NCBI GenBank assembly: GCA_947455595.1
Contig: CANGOP010000005.1
Coordinates: 62,001 to 126,000 of the forward strand
DNA from: Gammaproteobacteria bacterium
GTDB lineage: Bacteria > Pseudomonadota > Gammaproteobacteria > Steroidobacterales > Steroidobacteraceae
Length of the DNA: 64,000 nucleotides
Reading direction: 5' to 3'
Shown here: positions 43,825 through 52,870 of the stretch, one piece after another
Numbering within the stretch: position 1 is the first letter of the stretch
Layout of the letters: every line of letters starts with the position of its first letter
Notes under the pieces: generated by a model
Told to the model about the DNA's origin: nothing
What the model saw: only the letters and a program-made list of their open reading frames with translations
Databases searched by the model: none
Position numbers and translations under genes: made by a program

Positions 43825-44077
43825 GCGAGGGCCTCCGCAACGATGTTGGCTTTGATCTGGGCTTGGACATACAGCTTTTTGAGCCGCCGATTTTCCTCTT
43901 CCAGTTCCTTCATCCGAGCCATCAGCGAAGCGTCCATCCCGCCGAACTTCGATCGCCATTTATAGAACGTCGCCGAGCTGATCCCGTGCTCCCGGCACAA
44001 CCCCGATCCGCGATCCCGGCCTCCGACTGCTTCAATACCGCCAGGATCTGGCTGTCCGTAAACCTCGACTTCTTCAT
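43812..44077 (-). pseudogene. IS3-family transposase orfA, frameshifted
   Basis: ATG 44077 opens MKKSRFTDSQILAVLKQSEAG, the normal orfA N-terminus. The continuation ([20 protein letters not shown] ... [14 protein letters not shown]) is in another frame. Near 44003-44012 the spacer holds 8 nt where a multiple of three is needed, so about one base has been lost, or this is a sequencing error. The first frame then stops early. The helix-turn-helix and leucine-zipper parts are separated, which should inactivate the element. Confidence 0.75.
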
Positions 44078-44097
44078 GTAGAACTCCTCAGTGAGAA

Positions 44098-44138
44098 ATT
44101 TCTACTTATCAGACCCTCACTTTTGTGGGGGGATTACC
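44098..44138 (-). repeat. IS right terminal inverted repeat
   Basis: Read on the minus strand it starts GGTAATCCCC and contains GATAAGTAGA, mirroring 42953-42993. Confidence 0.75.
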
Positions 44139-44241
44139 CCTCAGCCTATTTAACAATAATCATTCCGTATTAACTTATCATTGACGTCAAAAATTCGTCC
44201 ATGTAGAAAGTGGGTCTGGCTCGCTACGGATAAGCACAAAA

Positions 44242-44302
44242 ATGCGCCAGACCTCACGGACGATTAGGGTTTCAGTGGCTGCGGCTTTGGGATTGGTGTC
44301 GG
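44242..44302 (+). repeat. 61-bp leader repeat, copy 1
   Basis: Identical, base for base, to 46912-46972. The identity starts exactly at the ATG (the preceding base differs) and ends in codon 21, inside the signal peptide. Confidence 0.97.
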
Positions 44303-46764
44303 CAACGGCGCTCAGTGCCCCGAGCGTCAAATCGGTCTACAAAACGTATTCAACTGCAGGGACACTTACGACGCTGACCATTAATGGTTCAGGTCTTTGC
44401 GGCGTACCGTGCGCGACCGCTCCGTCCGTGACGTTGGGCGGAACTGCATTACCGTTAACGTCGTTCACCGATACGGTTTTGGTCGCGACCGTTCCGTTGT
44501 TATCAGTGGGTGAGTATTCGCTAGGTATTACACCCTCGGGCGGCACGACGACCAGTTACGGCTGGGTGAATGACGATGATAAGAAAGCATCCGGTGCTGG
44601 GGCTACGGGAGCAACCGGTCCTACAGGTGCCACCGGTCCTAAAGGAGCGACCGGTGCAACGGGCGCTGCCGGAGCAAAGGGAGCAACTGGTGCGACTGGA
44701 GTGGGTGCAACGGGCGCCAAAGGCGCAACTGGCGCCACGGGTCCTGCTGGTGGGCCCATGGGACCAACCGGCGCAACAGGTCCAATGGGGACTACCGGCG
44801 CAACAGGTCCAATGGGGACTACCGGCGCAACAGGCGCTACCGGAGCAGATGGAAAGGGATTACGTGAACGAGGGGATTACGATGACAGCCAAAGTTACGA
44901 CTTTGACGATGTCGTCACTCGCAGTGGAACCACCTACGTCTCCATCTCCCAGGTATCACTCAGCCACATTGATCCGGCGGATGACGTCGGCAGCAATGGC
45001 GGTCACTGGCGTAAGTTAACGGGTGGGTTCAGTCACCGCGGGGAATACTCAGGCACCACGGCGTATGCCCTCGGTGATGTCGTCACGACGGGTGGCTCGA
45101 GCTACGCGTACGTGTCGAACATTCCCTCAATCGGAACCGAGCCTTCGAATGATCATGCCGTCAGTGGAGGGCATTGGAAGCGAGTGGCCTCGGGTCTGGC
45201 ATTCCGCGGCACTTACAACAGTGCAACCTCATACCGAACGGGCGATGTAGTCCTTGAAGGAAACTCGAGTTACGTTGATATCGCCGCAGGTCTGATCAGC
45301 GGCATGGATCCGGCAACGGATGCGCTCTCGTTAGCAACGCATTGGCAGTTGCTGGCGGCGGGGGCTACAGGTGCGACCGGTCCGCAAGGGCCTACAGGTG
45401 CAACGGGGGCCGATGGGATTCAAGGTCCTGCGGGTCCAACCGGAGCAAGTGGCCTCGTGGGACCAACAGGTCCCACCGGAGCTACTGGGCCCACTGGGAG
45501 CGGCGCGGGATTACCAACACCCGCGCCCGCAAATTCAATGCTCATTTCGGATGGCGCGAGCTGGGTCGCGATCCGACCTCCCACAACTATCGGCCAATCT
45601 CTTTTGTACTGTGGCAGTGGCGTCATCTGGGGAACGTCTTGCTCCCCTCAAGCGCCCCCTCTTGGAACGAATTGGTCTCTCGGTCCAAATGGGCACTACT
45701 ACACTTTTGTTGGATTCAACAATCCGATCACTTGGACAAGCGCACAGTTGAAGGCGCAACAGTTGCCTACTCCTAGTTCCGCATACATAAGCCACTTAGT
45801 AACGATTTCAGGTGCAACTGAGGAAAATTTCGCATTCAATCTAATTCCGGCAAATTCCTATACATTGTGGGCAGGAACCATTCAGGTAGGCCCGTGGATT
45901 GGGGCCTACCAAGACAGGAATGACCCGAATTACTCTGAGCCAGACGGCGGCTGGAAATGGGTTACCGGCGAGCCATGGGGCGTGTACACGGATTGGGAAC
46001 CCGGAGAACCAAATAACGGTGGTGGGATAGAGGATTATGGACACGCTGACATTTACCCGAGCGTCCCCGGGATTCATTGGAACGACGCTGTAAATGTCGC
46101 CTCTCAGTTTTCGCCACCAACCAATACTGACTCCTATATCGCCGAAGCCTCGCCTATTGATGAAATAGGCGCCTTCATAACAATCCCAAATGTCGGTAGA
46201 TACTTGCAGGGTGCAATCGCCAACTTGCCAATCGGAAATTCCCCGCGAACACTAGAAGTTATCTTAAGGTCATCGACTGTCGCATCGGGCACAATCGCTG
46301 AGTGGGGAAGCGGCGTTCATCAAAGATTTGCCATGTCTTATGGCGGACCGTTGTATTTTTGTGGCGAGGCCATGGATTTGCCCGGCGCCGTTTCAATCGT
46401 TGATGGAAATTGGCACCGCGCAACGATCACCTACAATGGCACTGAGATTGCCATTTATGTAGATGGCGTTCTCGACACCAAATCCACCATGTCAATGACT
46501 TGGGGAACTCAGACTGGTCCGTTTACTGGCTTGAACACGATTTCCACTCCATTCCGGATAGGGCAAAGTGCCAAGGGCGAACAGTTCATCGGCGATATCG
46601 CGTCAGTTACTATTTGGAACAGTGCTCTGAGTAGCGATCAGGTTGCGCTTCAATCGGCAAACGCTCAGGCCATCAGCCATTTCCAGTTTCAGGGTGGGCT
46701 CAGTGCATCATCTACATTCACAGATAGTATCAATGCCGCTAACCAACTAACCCTCGTCCCCTAA
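44242..46764 (+). CDS. Collagen-like surface protein with C-type lectin and LamG-like domains
   Basis: 840 residues. Order: signal peptide (1-25), IPT/TIG-like domain with a Cys pair (about 26-112), collagen Gly-X-Y tract 1 (about 118-205, mostly [10 protein letters not shown] units), three about 50-residue modules of the chitin-binding/CBM5-12 type ending in W-containing motifs (GHWRKL, GHWKRV, THWQLL; about 209-372), collagen tract 2 (373-421), a C-type-lectin-like domain (about 486-632; WIGAYQD, GEPNNGG, WNDA), and a LamG/concanavalin-like domain (about 645-835; [20 protein letters not shown]). Secreted adhesin is inferred. No cell-wall or membrane anchor is visible. The first 61 nt are identical to the next collagen-like gene. 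AT-richer than flanking genes. Confidence 0.85.
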   Translation: MRQTSRTIRVSVAAALGLVSATALSAPSVKSVYKTYSTAGTLTTLTINGSGLCGVPCATAPSVTLGGTALPLTSFTDTVLVATVPLLSVGEYSLGITPSGGTTTSYGWVNDDDKKASGAGATGATGPTGATGPKGATGATGAAGAKGATGATGVGATGAKGATGATGPAGGPMGPTGATGPMGTTGATGPMGTTGATGATGADGKGLRERGDYDDSQSYDFDDVVTRSGTTYVSISQVSLSHIDPADDVGSNGGHWRKLTGGFSHRGEYSGTTAYALGDVVTTGGSSYAYVSNIPSIGTEPSNDHAVSGGHWKRVASGLAFRGTYNSATSYRTGDVVLEGNSSYVDIAAGLISGMDPATDALSLATHWQLLAAGATGATGPQGPTGATGADGIQGPAGPTGASGLVGPTGPTGATGPTGSGAGLPTPAPANSMLISDGASWVAIRPPTTIGQSLLYCGSGVIWGTSCSPQAPPLGTNWSLGPNGHYYTFVGFNNPITWTSAQLKAQQLPTPSSAYISHLVTISGATEENFAFNLIPANSYTLWAGTIQVGPWIGAYQDRNDPNYSEPDGGWKWVTGEPWGVYTDWEPGEPNNGGGIEDYGHADIYPSVPGIHWNDAVNVASQFSPPTNTDSYIAEASPIDEIGAFITIPNVGRYLQGAIANLPIGNSPRTLEVILRSSTVASGTIAEWGSGVHQRFAMSYGGPLYFCGEAMDLPGAVSIVDGNWHRATITYNGTEIAIYVDGVLDTKSTMSMTWGTQTGPFTGLNTISTPFRIGQSAKGEQFIGDIASVTIWNSALSSDQVALQSANAQAISHFQFQGGLSASSTFTDSINAANQLTLVP
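44767..44834 (+). repeat. 27-bp tandem repeat inside collagen tract 1
   Basis: Two exact 27-bp units (44767-44793 and 44794-44820) plus 14 bp of a third (44821-44834), encoding TGATGPMGT. In frame, so slippage would change collagen length by nine residues without breaking the gene. Confidence 0.95.
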
Positions 46765-46911
46765 GCGCTCGCTGCCTGAATTAGCTCTAACGCCTTTGAC
46801 CTGACCTGCGATTTCTGGTCCAGCATGAAGTTCGTCTTTCTGCATTTTGAACATGTTGATAATAATTTTTGAATTTCCAGAGTGACCTTAAGCACGGGAA
46901 CTGCAATACAG

Positions 46912-46972
46912 ATGCGCCAGACCTCACGGACGATTAGGGTTTCAGTGGCTGCGGCTTTGGGATTGGTGTCGG
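46912..46972 (+). repeat. 61-bp leader repeat, copy 2
   Basis: Exact copy of 44242-44302. The coding sequence after it is only distantly similar to that of the upstream gene. Confidence 0.97.
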
Positions 46973-49218
46973 TGGGGGCATCAGCTGCACCTGCAATTAC
47001 TTCCATACTCACTACCTATAGTGCGCAGGGCACGCCCACTGCATTAACCATTGCAGGTAGTGGGTTCTGTACGACGGCAACAGGTAGCTGTACCACGAAA
47101 CCTACCGTGTCATTGGGGGGTACCGCACTGACCGTATCCGCAGCGACCGCAAGTTCGATCACAGCCACTATTGCAGCCGCACCGCCCGATGGTGATTACG
47201 TTCTCAGCCTAACTGCGGGAACCTCTGGATCCACGACTTACGGCCTGACCATCGAGTCACTGGATAAAGGTGCTACTGGCGCGACAGGTGCAACTGGAGC
47301 GACCGGTCCTGCTGGAGCTGCCGGCGCAAAGGGCGCTACTGGCGCGACGGGAAGCGCGGGTGCCGCTGGACCGGCGGGCGCGAAGGGAGCCCCAGGCGCT
47401 ACCGGTCCTACAGGCGCTGCGGGCACCAACGGTTCAGCCACCGTTACCATCGGAACAACGACGACTGGAGCAGCAGGAACCGCTGCCTCAGTAACTAATA
47501 CAGGCACCTCTACAGCGGCCAAATTGAATTTCACGATTCCTCAAGGCGCCACGGGCGCGACCGGTGTGACTGGGCCAGCGGGTGCAACCGGATTACAAGG
47601 CGTACAAGGACCGCAAGGTGTTGCAGGGCCTCAAGGCATACAGGGAGTTTCTGGAGCACCTGGCATCAACGGACTCAATGGTACGAACGGCACTAACGGG
47701 ATGGCAGGTGCAACCGGACCAACCGGCGCAACAGGCCCGGCTGGAATCGGACTACCCTTTAGAGGCGCATGGACGTCGACGACACAGTACGCCACCAATG
47801 ATCTCGTGGCACTTAACGGTTCGGGATTTATTGCCGTCAATCCAAACACGAACCAAAACCCAAGCGCCGATATCGTTGGCGCTTACTGGAACTTGCTCGT
47901 CGGTCAGGGCGCGACAGGACCATCAGGTGCTACGGGCGCCGCTGGTTCTATTGGACCAACTGGCCCGCAGGGAACCGCCGGCGCAACCGGAGCACAAGGC
48001 GATCAAGGAACACCTGGCGATGTCGGACCTCAAGGACTCCAGGGCGTTGCTGGTCCAGTTGGCGCTACTGGGCCAAGTGGAACACTGCCTGCCGGCGTGA
48101 CTGTTGGCGCGATGCTTTATTGGAATGGCTCTGAGTGGATTGAAGTGGCGGTGCCGCCGAAAACATCCGACGTTACCCTTAGATTGTGTGCTGGAGTTCC
48201 AACCTGGGCCAATCAATGTCCAAAGACGGTTGTCAGCGTTTCCTTCGGCGACATTGGTCCGGCGGGCGGGAAAATTTTCTACGTCGCGCCAGACCATAGC
48301 TTCGCGCTGGAGGCGGCACCGGACAATCAAAATGTTAGTCCTTGGGGGCAGGGCTGGGGATGCACGAACACAATAGTCGGAACGACGAATACGTCCATCG
48401 GAACAGGAGCAGCGAATACTGCTTCCATTCTTGCCAATGGCTGTGCGGGACCTGGCAGCGCAGTGGCGCTGGCGAAGGCCTATACGCTCAATGGATATTC
48501 TGACTGGTATTTGCCGTCGCGCGATGAACTTGAGGTGCTAAGAGATAATAAGGCCCTCGTAGGTAACTGGTTCAACTGCTTTTACTACAGCTCATCAGAA
48601 GATCCCGAGCCGACCTATCCACTTGCGATCTGGGTTACGGGCGGGAATGTTGGAGATCCACGGTACTGGTGGTGGAGGTTATCCGCATCCAATGAATGCG
48701 TAGGTGTGCGGGCAGTTCGGACCATAGGTATCACGAATGGACCGTTCAATTCACTAACGATTGATGTTAGTGCCGCTGCGGAACCTTGGATTCAAAATAT
48801 TAATCCGGCATTTCAAGTGGCCGGGGACCAATCCGTCGGCCCAGTTGTGGTTACCCTTCAGGATAAAGGCTTGACGGCGGGCCGCTCGATTCAAGTTGCA
48901 TGTTTGGGTGGGGTGACAAATGTCGGCGGATGCGACGGCTCTATCAGTCTTGGACCAATAAATAACAATAGGAAAGATGGCATGTTGTTTCCAAGCGCTT
49001 ACATTTCTGCAGCTGATTACCCGGCCCTTATCGAACAAGTGATTGGAGTATTCACTGACTCTCAGGGGATAATTGTAGGGATGCCGTTTCTTGTTCGCAC
49101 GACGCCGAGGCAAGTCTTCGTGCCTGCCGGGGCGACTCAAATTCAGTTCGGATCCAACGACTCTCTATACGACTGGGACCACAACTCTGGATCTCTGTCA
49201 GTCCAAATGTCGTGGTAA
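46912..49218 (+). CDS. Lcl-like collagen-like protein with DUF1566 and LecA-like C-terminal domains
   Basis: 768 residues from ATG 46912. Order: signal peptide (1-26), IPT/TIG-like domain with Cys pair (about 27-116), collagen tracts (119-173, 210-282, 333-391), a SATVTIGTTTTG...FTIPQG spacer module of the kind found in bacterial collagen-like and phage fibre proteins (174-210), one CBM5/12-like module (283-330), a DUF1566/Lcl C-terminal domain (about 440-606; GYSDWYLPSRDELEVL, FYYSSSED, GVRAVR), and a beta-sandwich resembling the LecA galactophilic lectin (about 613-768; VFVPAGATQIQFG, NSGSLSVQ). In Legionella, Lcl mediates glycan adhesion and biofilm. The same role here is inference. Confidence 0.83.
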   Translation: MRQTSRTIRVSVAAALGLVSVGASAAPAITSILTTYSAQGTPTALTIAGSGFCTTATGSCTTKPTVSLGGTALTVSAATASSITATIAAAPPDGDYVLSLTAGTSGSTTYGLTIESLDKGATGATGATGATGPAGAAGAKGATGATGSAGAAGPAGAKGAPGATGPTGAAGTNGSATVTIGTTTTGAAGTAASVTNTGTSTAAKLNFTIPQGATGATGVTGPAGATGLQGVQGPQGVAGPQGIQGVSGAPGINGLNGTNGTNGMAGATGPTGATGPAGIGLPFRGAWTSTTQYATNDLVALNGSGFIAVNPNTNQNPSADIVGAYWNLLVGQGATGPSGATGAAGSIGPTGPQGTAGATGAQGDQGTPGDVGPQGLQGVAGPVGATGPSGTLPAGVTVGAMLYWNGSEWIEVAVPPKTSDVTLRLCAGVPTWANQCPKTVVSVSFGDIGPAGGKIFYVAPDHSFALEAAPDNQNVSPWGQGWGCTNTIVGTTNTSIGTGAANTASILANGCAGPGSAVALAKAYTLNGYSDWYLPSRDELEVLRDNKALVGNWFNCFYYSSSEDPEPTYPLAIWVTGGNVGDPRYWWWRLSASNECVGVRAVRTIGITNGPFNSLTIDVSAAAEPWIQNINPAFQVAGDQSVGPVVVTLQDKGLTAGRSIQVACLGGVTNVGGCDGSISLGPINNNRKDGMLFPSAYISAADYPALIEQVIGVFTDSQGIIVGMPFLVRTTPRQVFVPAGATQIQFGSNDSLYDWDHNSGSLSVQMSW

Positions 49219-49634
49219 GCCGGAATCCCTCTTTCTATAAAATTAGCGCCGCTTCTCGCATTTAATCACCATTCGTCGAATATGCCGTCCACGAATGAGT
49301 CGACTGGTTCAATCATGGAAGACTGCTCAAACCAAGTGGACACGTCCCACCTGCAGAGCTCGAGGAAACGTATTATCGTCAAAAAAACAGGGCCGGCAAT
49401 TGCCGTCTGACTCGACGTCACCCCCTCTTGACCAGCAGAACGGTTTAGAGTCAACCCCCAGCGGGAGGTTGGATGTGAAGAAACGATTTAGCGAAGAACA
49501 GATTATCGGGTTCCTACGGGAGGCCGATGCGGTGACCTTACCTGAAATGCCTGATCCAGACTTATGCCCCGTAGTGAATGCACCGATTGTCGCGATCCCA
49601 ACTTGGCGGCCAAGCAAGACCCTCTGAGAGCTTG
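49219..49634. other. Intergenic stretch with transposase debris
   Basis: About 415 bp. Apart from the transposase fragment at 49475-49531, I see no gene. A plus-strand open frame (49295-49627) exists only because of that fragment and its flanks. Confidence 0.5.
49475..49531 (+). pseudogene. Remnant of an IS3-family orfA
   Basis: Encodes VKKRFSEEQIIGFLREADA, the start of a different IS3-family OrfA from that at 44 kb, behind GGGAGG. Similarity ends abruptly after 19 residues, so only the 5' end of an old element remains. Confidence 0.65.
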
Positions 49635-50051
49635 ATGATCATGAATGCAAAAATCCTTTGTCTCGCCGCGCTTACTTTTACGACGCCAGCATTCGCTCAG
49701 TCTGCCTCTGAGTACCTCTCTAAGGTCTTTAATGGCTCAGCGATAATTGAGACCGATAGAAAATCGGATGTGGACTCAGGCAAAGCGTCCTGTGATGAAT
49801 TGCGCCTGAAATCTGGCAGGCATTCGCTCATCATCCCAACACGATCAGTCCAGATTGCATTGTTTTCGGGATCGAGTGACGGAGTCAGGTTCTCATGCAT
49901 CAACGGCGGCGGGTGCATTCAATGGACAGGAAGTCATGGAGTGAATTGGATAATCTTGAACGGCTTTACCCAAGACATCACTCGGTCAATTTCCAAAGCA
50001 TTCGGAGTCCTGCAAGAAAGTTGCGGTGGCGCAGAAACGCGGCCTTTTTAG
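49635..50051 (+). CDS. Small secreted protein, unknown
   Basis: 138 residues from ATG 49635 (or ATG 49641). Signal peptide with cleavage after AFA. The mature part has three Cys (ASCDELRL, FSCINGGGCIQW and QESCGGAE) and a beta-rich pattern. No family recognised. It is the last gene of the AT-rich island. Confidence 0.65.
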   Translation: MIMNAKILCLAALTFTTPAFAQSASEYLSKVFNGSAIIETDRKSDVDSGKASCDELRLKSGRHSLIIPTRSVQIALFSGSSDGVRFSCINGGGCIQWTGSHGVNWIILNGFTQDITRSISKAFGVLQESCGGAETRPF

Positions 50052-50127
50052 ATAGCGCAGATTTCGTATGTTGGTTCTGAGACAAGTTGGCAAATTTAGA
50101 GCGCCATCTAAATCGCTAAAAATATCG

Positions 50128-51075
50128 TTATGTGCTCAGCGACTTATCGCCCATCGTGGAAGTTGTTGCACTGCCATCCCAATAACCCAGCTGCGCGTAG
50201 CGCTCGCGCAGAAATTCAATGAAGGCATGCACTTTGGCCGGAACGTAGCGCTGCGGCGGGTAGATGGCTTGGATGGGGTAATCGCCAACCGCAAAATCAT
50301 CAAGGACGCTCACGAGTTTACCTTGCGCAATCGCCGCACTGACTTCCCACGAAGAACGCCATCCCAGCCCAAGTCCGCCCACCATCCACTCCGTTAACAA
50401 CTCGCCATCGCTACAGGAGAGCGTGCCGGTGACTTGCACCGCGGAGATCTCATCGCCGCGGCGAAACATCCAGCCGCGCTGTTGTCCACTGGCCGCCGCA
50501 AGCGTGAGGCAGTTGTGCTGAAGCAAGTCTTCCGGCTGCGTAGGCCATCCGTGACGCGAGAAGTAATCCGGGGAGCCGCACACCAAGCGACGGTTGGGCG
50601 AGAGACGCGACACCACGAGATTCGCATCACTGACCGGCCCGATGCGGACCGCAAGGTCCACGCGATCACGGACCAAATCCACGAATGAGTCGGTCAGCTG
50701 CAGTGTTAATTGCACCCCAGGATAGGCACCCAAAAACGCCGGGGCGTGGGCTGCGACATGCCGACGACCGAATCCGGCGGGCGCGGAGATCACCAAGCGG
50801 CCTGCAACCGCACGTCGACTGGCGGAGATGCTTTGCTCAAGGTCATCAAAATCGCGCAGCGTCTCCCGACAACGACCGAGGAACTCCGAACCGACTTCGG
50901 TCAGTCGCAAGCCCCGCGTCGACCGGTGCATCAGCCGGACGCCGAGGCGATCTTCCAGCGCCGACAAACGCCGGCCCATCACGACCGGCGTGACCCCCTC
51001 AACAGCCGCGGCTGCGGCAAAGCCTCCTTTTTCGGCAATGAGCACAAAGCTGCGCAGCTGTACGTGGCGATCCAT
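50128..51075 (-). CDS. LysR-family transcriptional regulator
   Basis: 315 residues from ATG 51075. Winged helix (FVLIAEKGGFAAAAAVEGVT, then VVMGRRLSALEDRLG) and LysR effector domain (GRLVISAPAGFGRRHVAAHA; FVDLVRDRVDLAVRIG). It is divergent from malate synthase with a 145-bp shared promoter containing ATAC-N5-GTAT, so it is a plausible aceB regulator or simply a neighbour of the CrgA/DmlR-like subgroup. Confidence 0.92.
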   Translation of the reverse strand: MDRHVQLRSFVLIAEKGGFAAAAAVEGVTPVVMGRRLSALEDRLGVRLMHRSTRGLRLTEVGSEFLGRCRETLRDFDDLEQSISASRRAVAGRLVISAPAGFGRRHVAAHAPAFLGAYPGVQLTLQLTDSFVDLVRDRVDLAVRIGPVSDANLVVSRLSPNRRLVCGSPDYFSRHGWPTQPEDLLQHNCLTLAAASGQQRGWMFRRGDEISAVQVTGTLSCSDGELLTEWMVGGLGLGWRSSWEVSAAIAQGKLVSVLDDFAVGDYPIQAIYPPQRYVPAKVHAFIEFLRERYAQLGYWDGSATTSTMGDKSLST

Positions 51076-51118
51076 GCCCCAAGCATACCGAGAGTCCGGC
51101 AATTCGGGACTCCATTCG

Positions 51119-51131
51119 ATACTCAAAGTAT
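51119..51131. promoter_or_regulatory. ATAC-N5-GTAT palindrome between lysR and aceB
   Basis: ATAC (51119-51122) mirrored by GTAT (51128-51131) across 5 nt. This fits the short dyads bound by LysR proteins. It lies 44 bp upstream of the lysR start and about 90 bp upstream of aceB. Confidence 0.4.
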
Positions 51132-51220
51132 GTACTGGAAGAGCAGGCACAGGCCTACCGCGCCCCGGAAGTCCCTCGTACTATCCGCTGCAACGCAGCA
51201 AATGACTGAGGAACGCGCCC

Positions 51221-52813
51221 ATGTCCGTACTCCCCGAGGGTCTGTCGATCACCGCACCGATCAGCGCTCGTCAGGCTGAAATTCTCACCCCTGACGCGCT
51301 GTCGCTCGTTGCCCACCTGCACCGGCGCTTTGAGCCGCGCCGCCAGGCGCTTCTTGCCGCCCGCGTCGCCCGACAGGCTCGCCTCGATGCCGGTGAGCAG
51401 CCGAATTTCCTGCCCGAGACGCGCGCGATTCGCGAAGGTGATTGGACGATTGCGCCACTCCCGAAGGCGCTCGAGTGCCGCCGCGTCGAAATCACCGGCC
51501 CGGTTGAGCGCAAGATGATCATCAATGCGCTGAACTCCGGCGCTGACTCCTACATGTCGGACTTCGAGGACAGCAACACGCCGACCTGGGGCAATCAGCT
51601 CGACGGCCAGCTCAATATCCGCGATGCGGTCCGCGGCGAGCTGTCCTTCACCAACGAGGCCGGCAAGCGTTACGCGCTCAATGAGAAGGTGGCCACCCTG
51701 CTGCAGCGTCCGCGCGGCTGGCACCTGGATGAAAAGCACGTCCTCGTCGATGGTGAGCGCGTCTCGGCCGGCATCTTCGATTTCGCCCTGTCGTTCTTCC
51801 ATAACGCGCGCGAGCAGCTCGCGCGCGGCGCAGGCCCCTACTACTACCTGCCGAAGATGGAAAGCCATCTGGAGGCACGGCTCTGGAATGAGATCTTCCT
51901 CGAAGCGCAGGCTTACGTCGGTCTGCCCAGCGGCACGATCAAGGCGACCGTTCTCATCGAGACCATCCTCGCGGCCTTTGAGATGGACGAGATTCTGTAT
52001 GAGCTGCGCGAGCATTCGGCGGGACTCAACGCCGGCCGTTGGGATTACATCTTCAGCGCCATCAAGAAATTCCGCCGCAACCCGGACTTTTGCCTGGCCA
52101 ATCGCAGCGCCATCACGATGGAAGTGCCGTTCATGCGCGCCTATGCGCTACTGCTCGTGCAGACCTGCCATCGTCGCCACGCGCCCGCGATCGGCGGCAT
52201 GAGCGCACTGATCCCGATCAAGAATGATCCGGCGGCGAATGAGAAAGCCATGGCCGGCATTCGGCACGACAAGGCACGCGACGCACGCGATGGCTTTGAC
52301 GGCGGCTGGGTGGCGCACCCGGGTCTCGTCTCCATCGCGATGGAGGAGTTCACCCGCGTGCTGGGTGACGCCCCCAACCAGTGGCACCGTCAGCGGGACG
52401 AGGTCATTGCTGCTGCGAACTTGCTCGACTTTCGACCCGAGGCCCCGATCACGGAAGTGGGTCTGCGGAACAACATCAACGTCGGTATCCATTACCTCGG
52501 TTCGTGGTTGGCGGGTAATGGCTGCGTGCCGATCAATAACCTGATGGAAGATGCGGCCACGGCGGAGATCTCTCGCAGCCAGGTGTGGCAGTGGGTCGCC
52601 AGCGCGAAGGGGGTGCTCGATGACGGACGCAAAGTGGACGCCGCCCTCGTGCGCGCGTTGATTGCCGAGGAATTGCCGAAGGTCAAAGCAGCGGCCGGGG
52701 TCACGGCCGCGCAGTCCACCTACGACGAGGCGGCAGTGATCTTCGAGGACATGTCGCTCGCACCCACGCTTGCCGACTTTCTGACGACGCCGCTGTACGA
52801 ACGTCTCGACTGA
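51221..52813 (+). CDS. aceB: Malate synthase A
   Basis: 530 residues. It condenses glyoxylate with acetyl-CoA to malate (glyoxylate bypass). Malate synthase A motifs: DSYMSDFEDSNTPTWGN (in part: YMSDFEDSNTPTW), LFHN-type region DFALSFFHNARE, RWDYIFS and the C-terminal helical plug (NNLMEDAATAEISRSQVWQW, in part: MEDAATAEISRSQ). All expected domains are present. Isocitrate lyase (aceA) is not in the window. Confidence 0.96.
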   Translation: MSVLPEGLSITAPISARQAEILTPDALSLVAHLHRRFEPRRQALLAARVARQARLDAGEQPNFLPETRAIREGDWTIAPLPKALECRRVEITGPVERKMIINALNSGADSYMSDFEDSNTPTWGNQLDGQLNIRDAVRGELSFTNEAGKRYALNEKVATLLQRPRGWHLDEKHVLVDGERVSAGIFDFALSFFHNAREQLARGAGPYYYLPKMESHLEARLWNEIFLEAQAYVGLPSGTIKATVLIETILAAFEMDEILYELREHSAGLNAGRWDYIFSAIKKFRRNPDFCLANRSAITMEVPFMRAYALLLVQTCHRRHAPAIGGMSALIPIKNDPAANEKAMAGIRHDKARDARDGFDGGWVAHPGLVSIAMEEFTRVLGDAPNQWHRQRDEVIAAANLLDFRPEAPITEVGLRNNINVGIHYLGSWLAGNGCVPINNLMEDAATAEISRSQVWQWVASAKGVLDDGRKVDAALVRALIAEELPKVKAAAGVTAAQSTYDEAAVIFEDMSLAPTLADFLTTPLYERLD

Positions 52814-52870
52814 AGGTTCCATTGACGGTGATGGCCGTGTCCTGAGACGCTCCCGACAGAGGGGGATCTC

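Larger units (their letters stand above)
42953..44138 (-). mobile_element. IS3-family insertion sequence (about 1.19 kb), probably defective
   Basis: Terminal inverted repeats begin GGTAATCCCC on both ends (42953 rightward; 44138 leftward on the other strand) and stay similar for about 40 bp, including GATTAGTAGA versus GATAAGTAGA. It encodes orfA and orfB on the minus strand, with an A7 slippery run (43818-43824) for -1 frameshifting. orfA carries an internal frameshift. No clear target-site duplication is visible at the ends I assign. It lies between the lipoprotein pair and the collagen-like genes. Confidence 0.88.

Noticed and set aside
44556-44759. Minus-strand Pro/Val/Ala-rich frame opposite the collagen repeats (also 47238-47534)
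   Set aside because: Arises mechanically from reverse-reading Gly-X-Y codons. Not a gene.
48550-48720. Diversity-generating retroelement target region in the DUF1566 domain
   Set aside because: No reverse transcriptase, accessory gene or template repeat is visible in the window. The domain type alone is not evidence.
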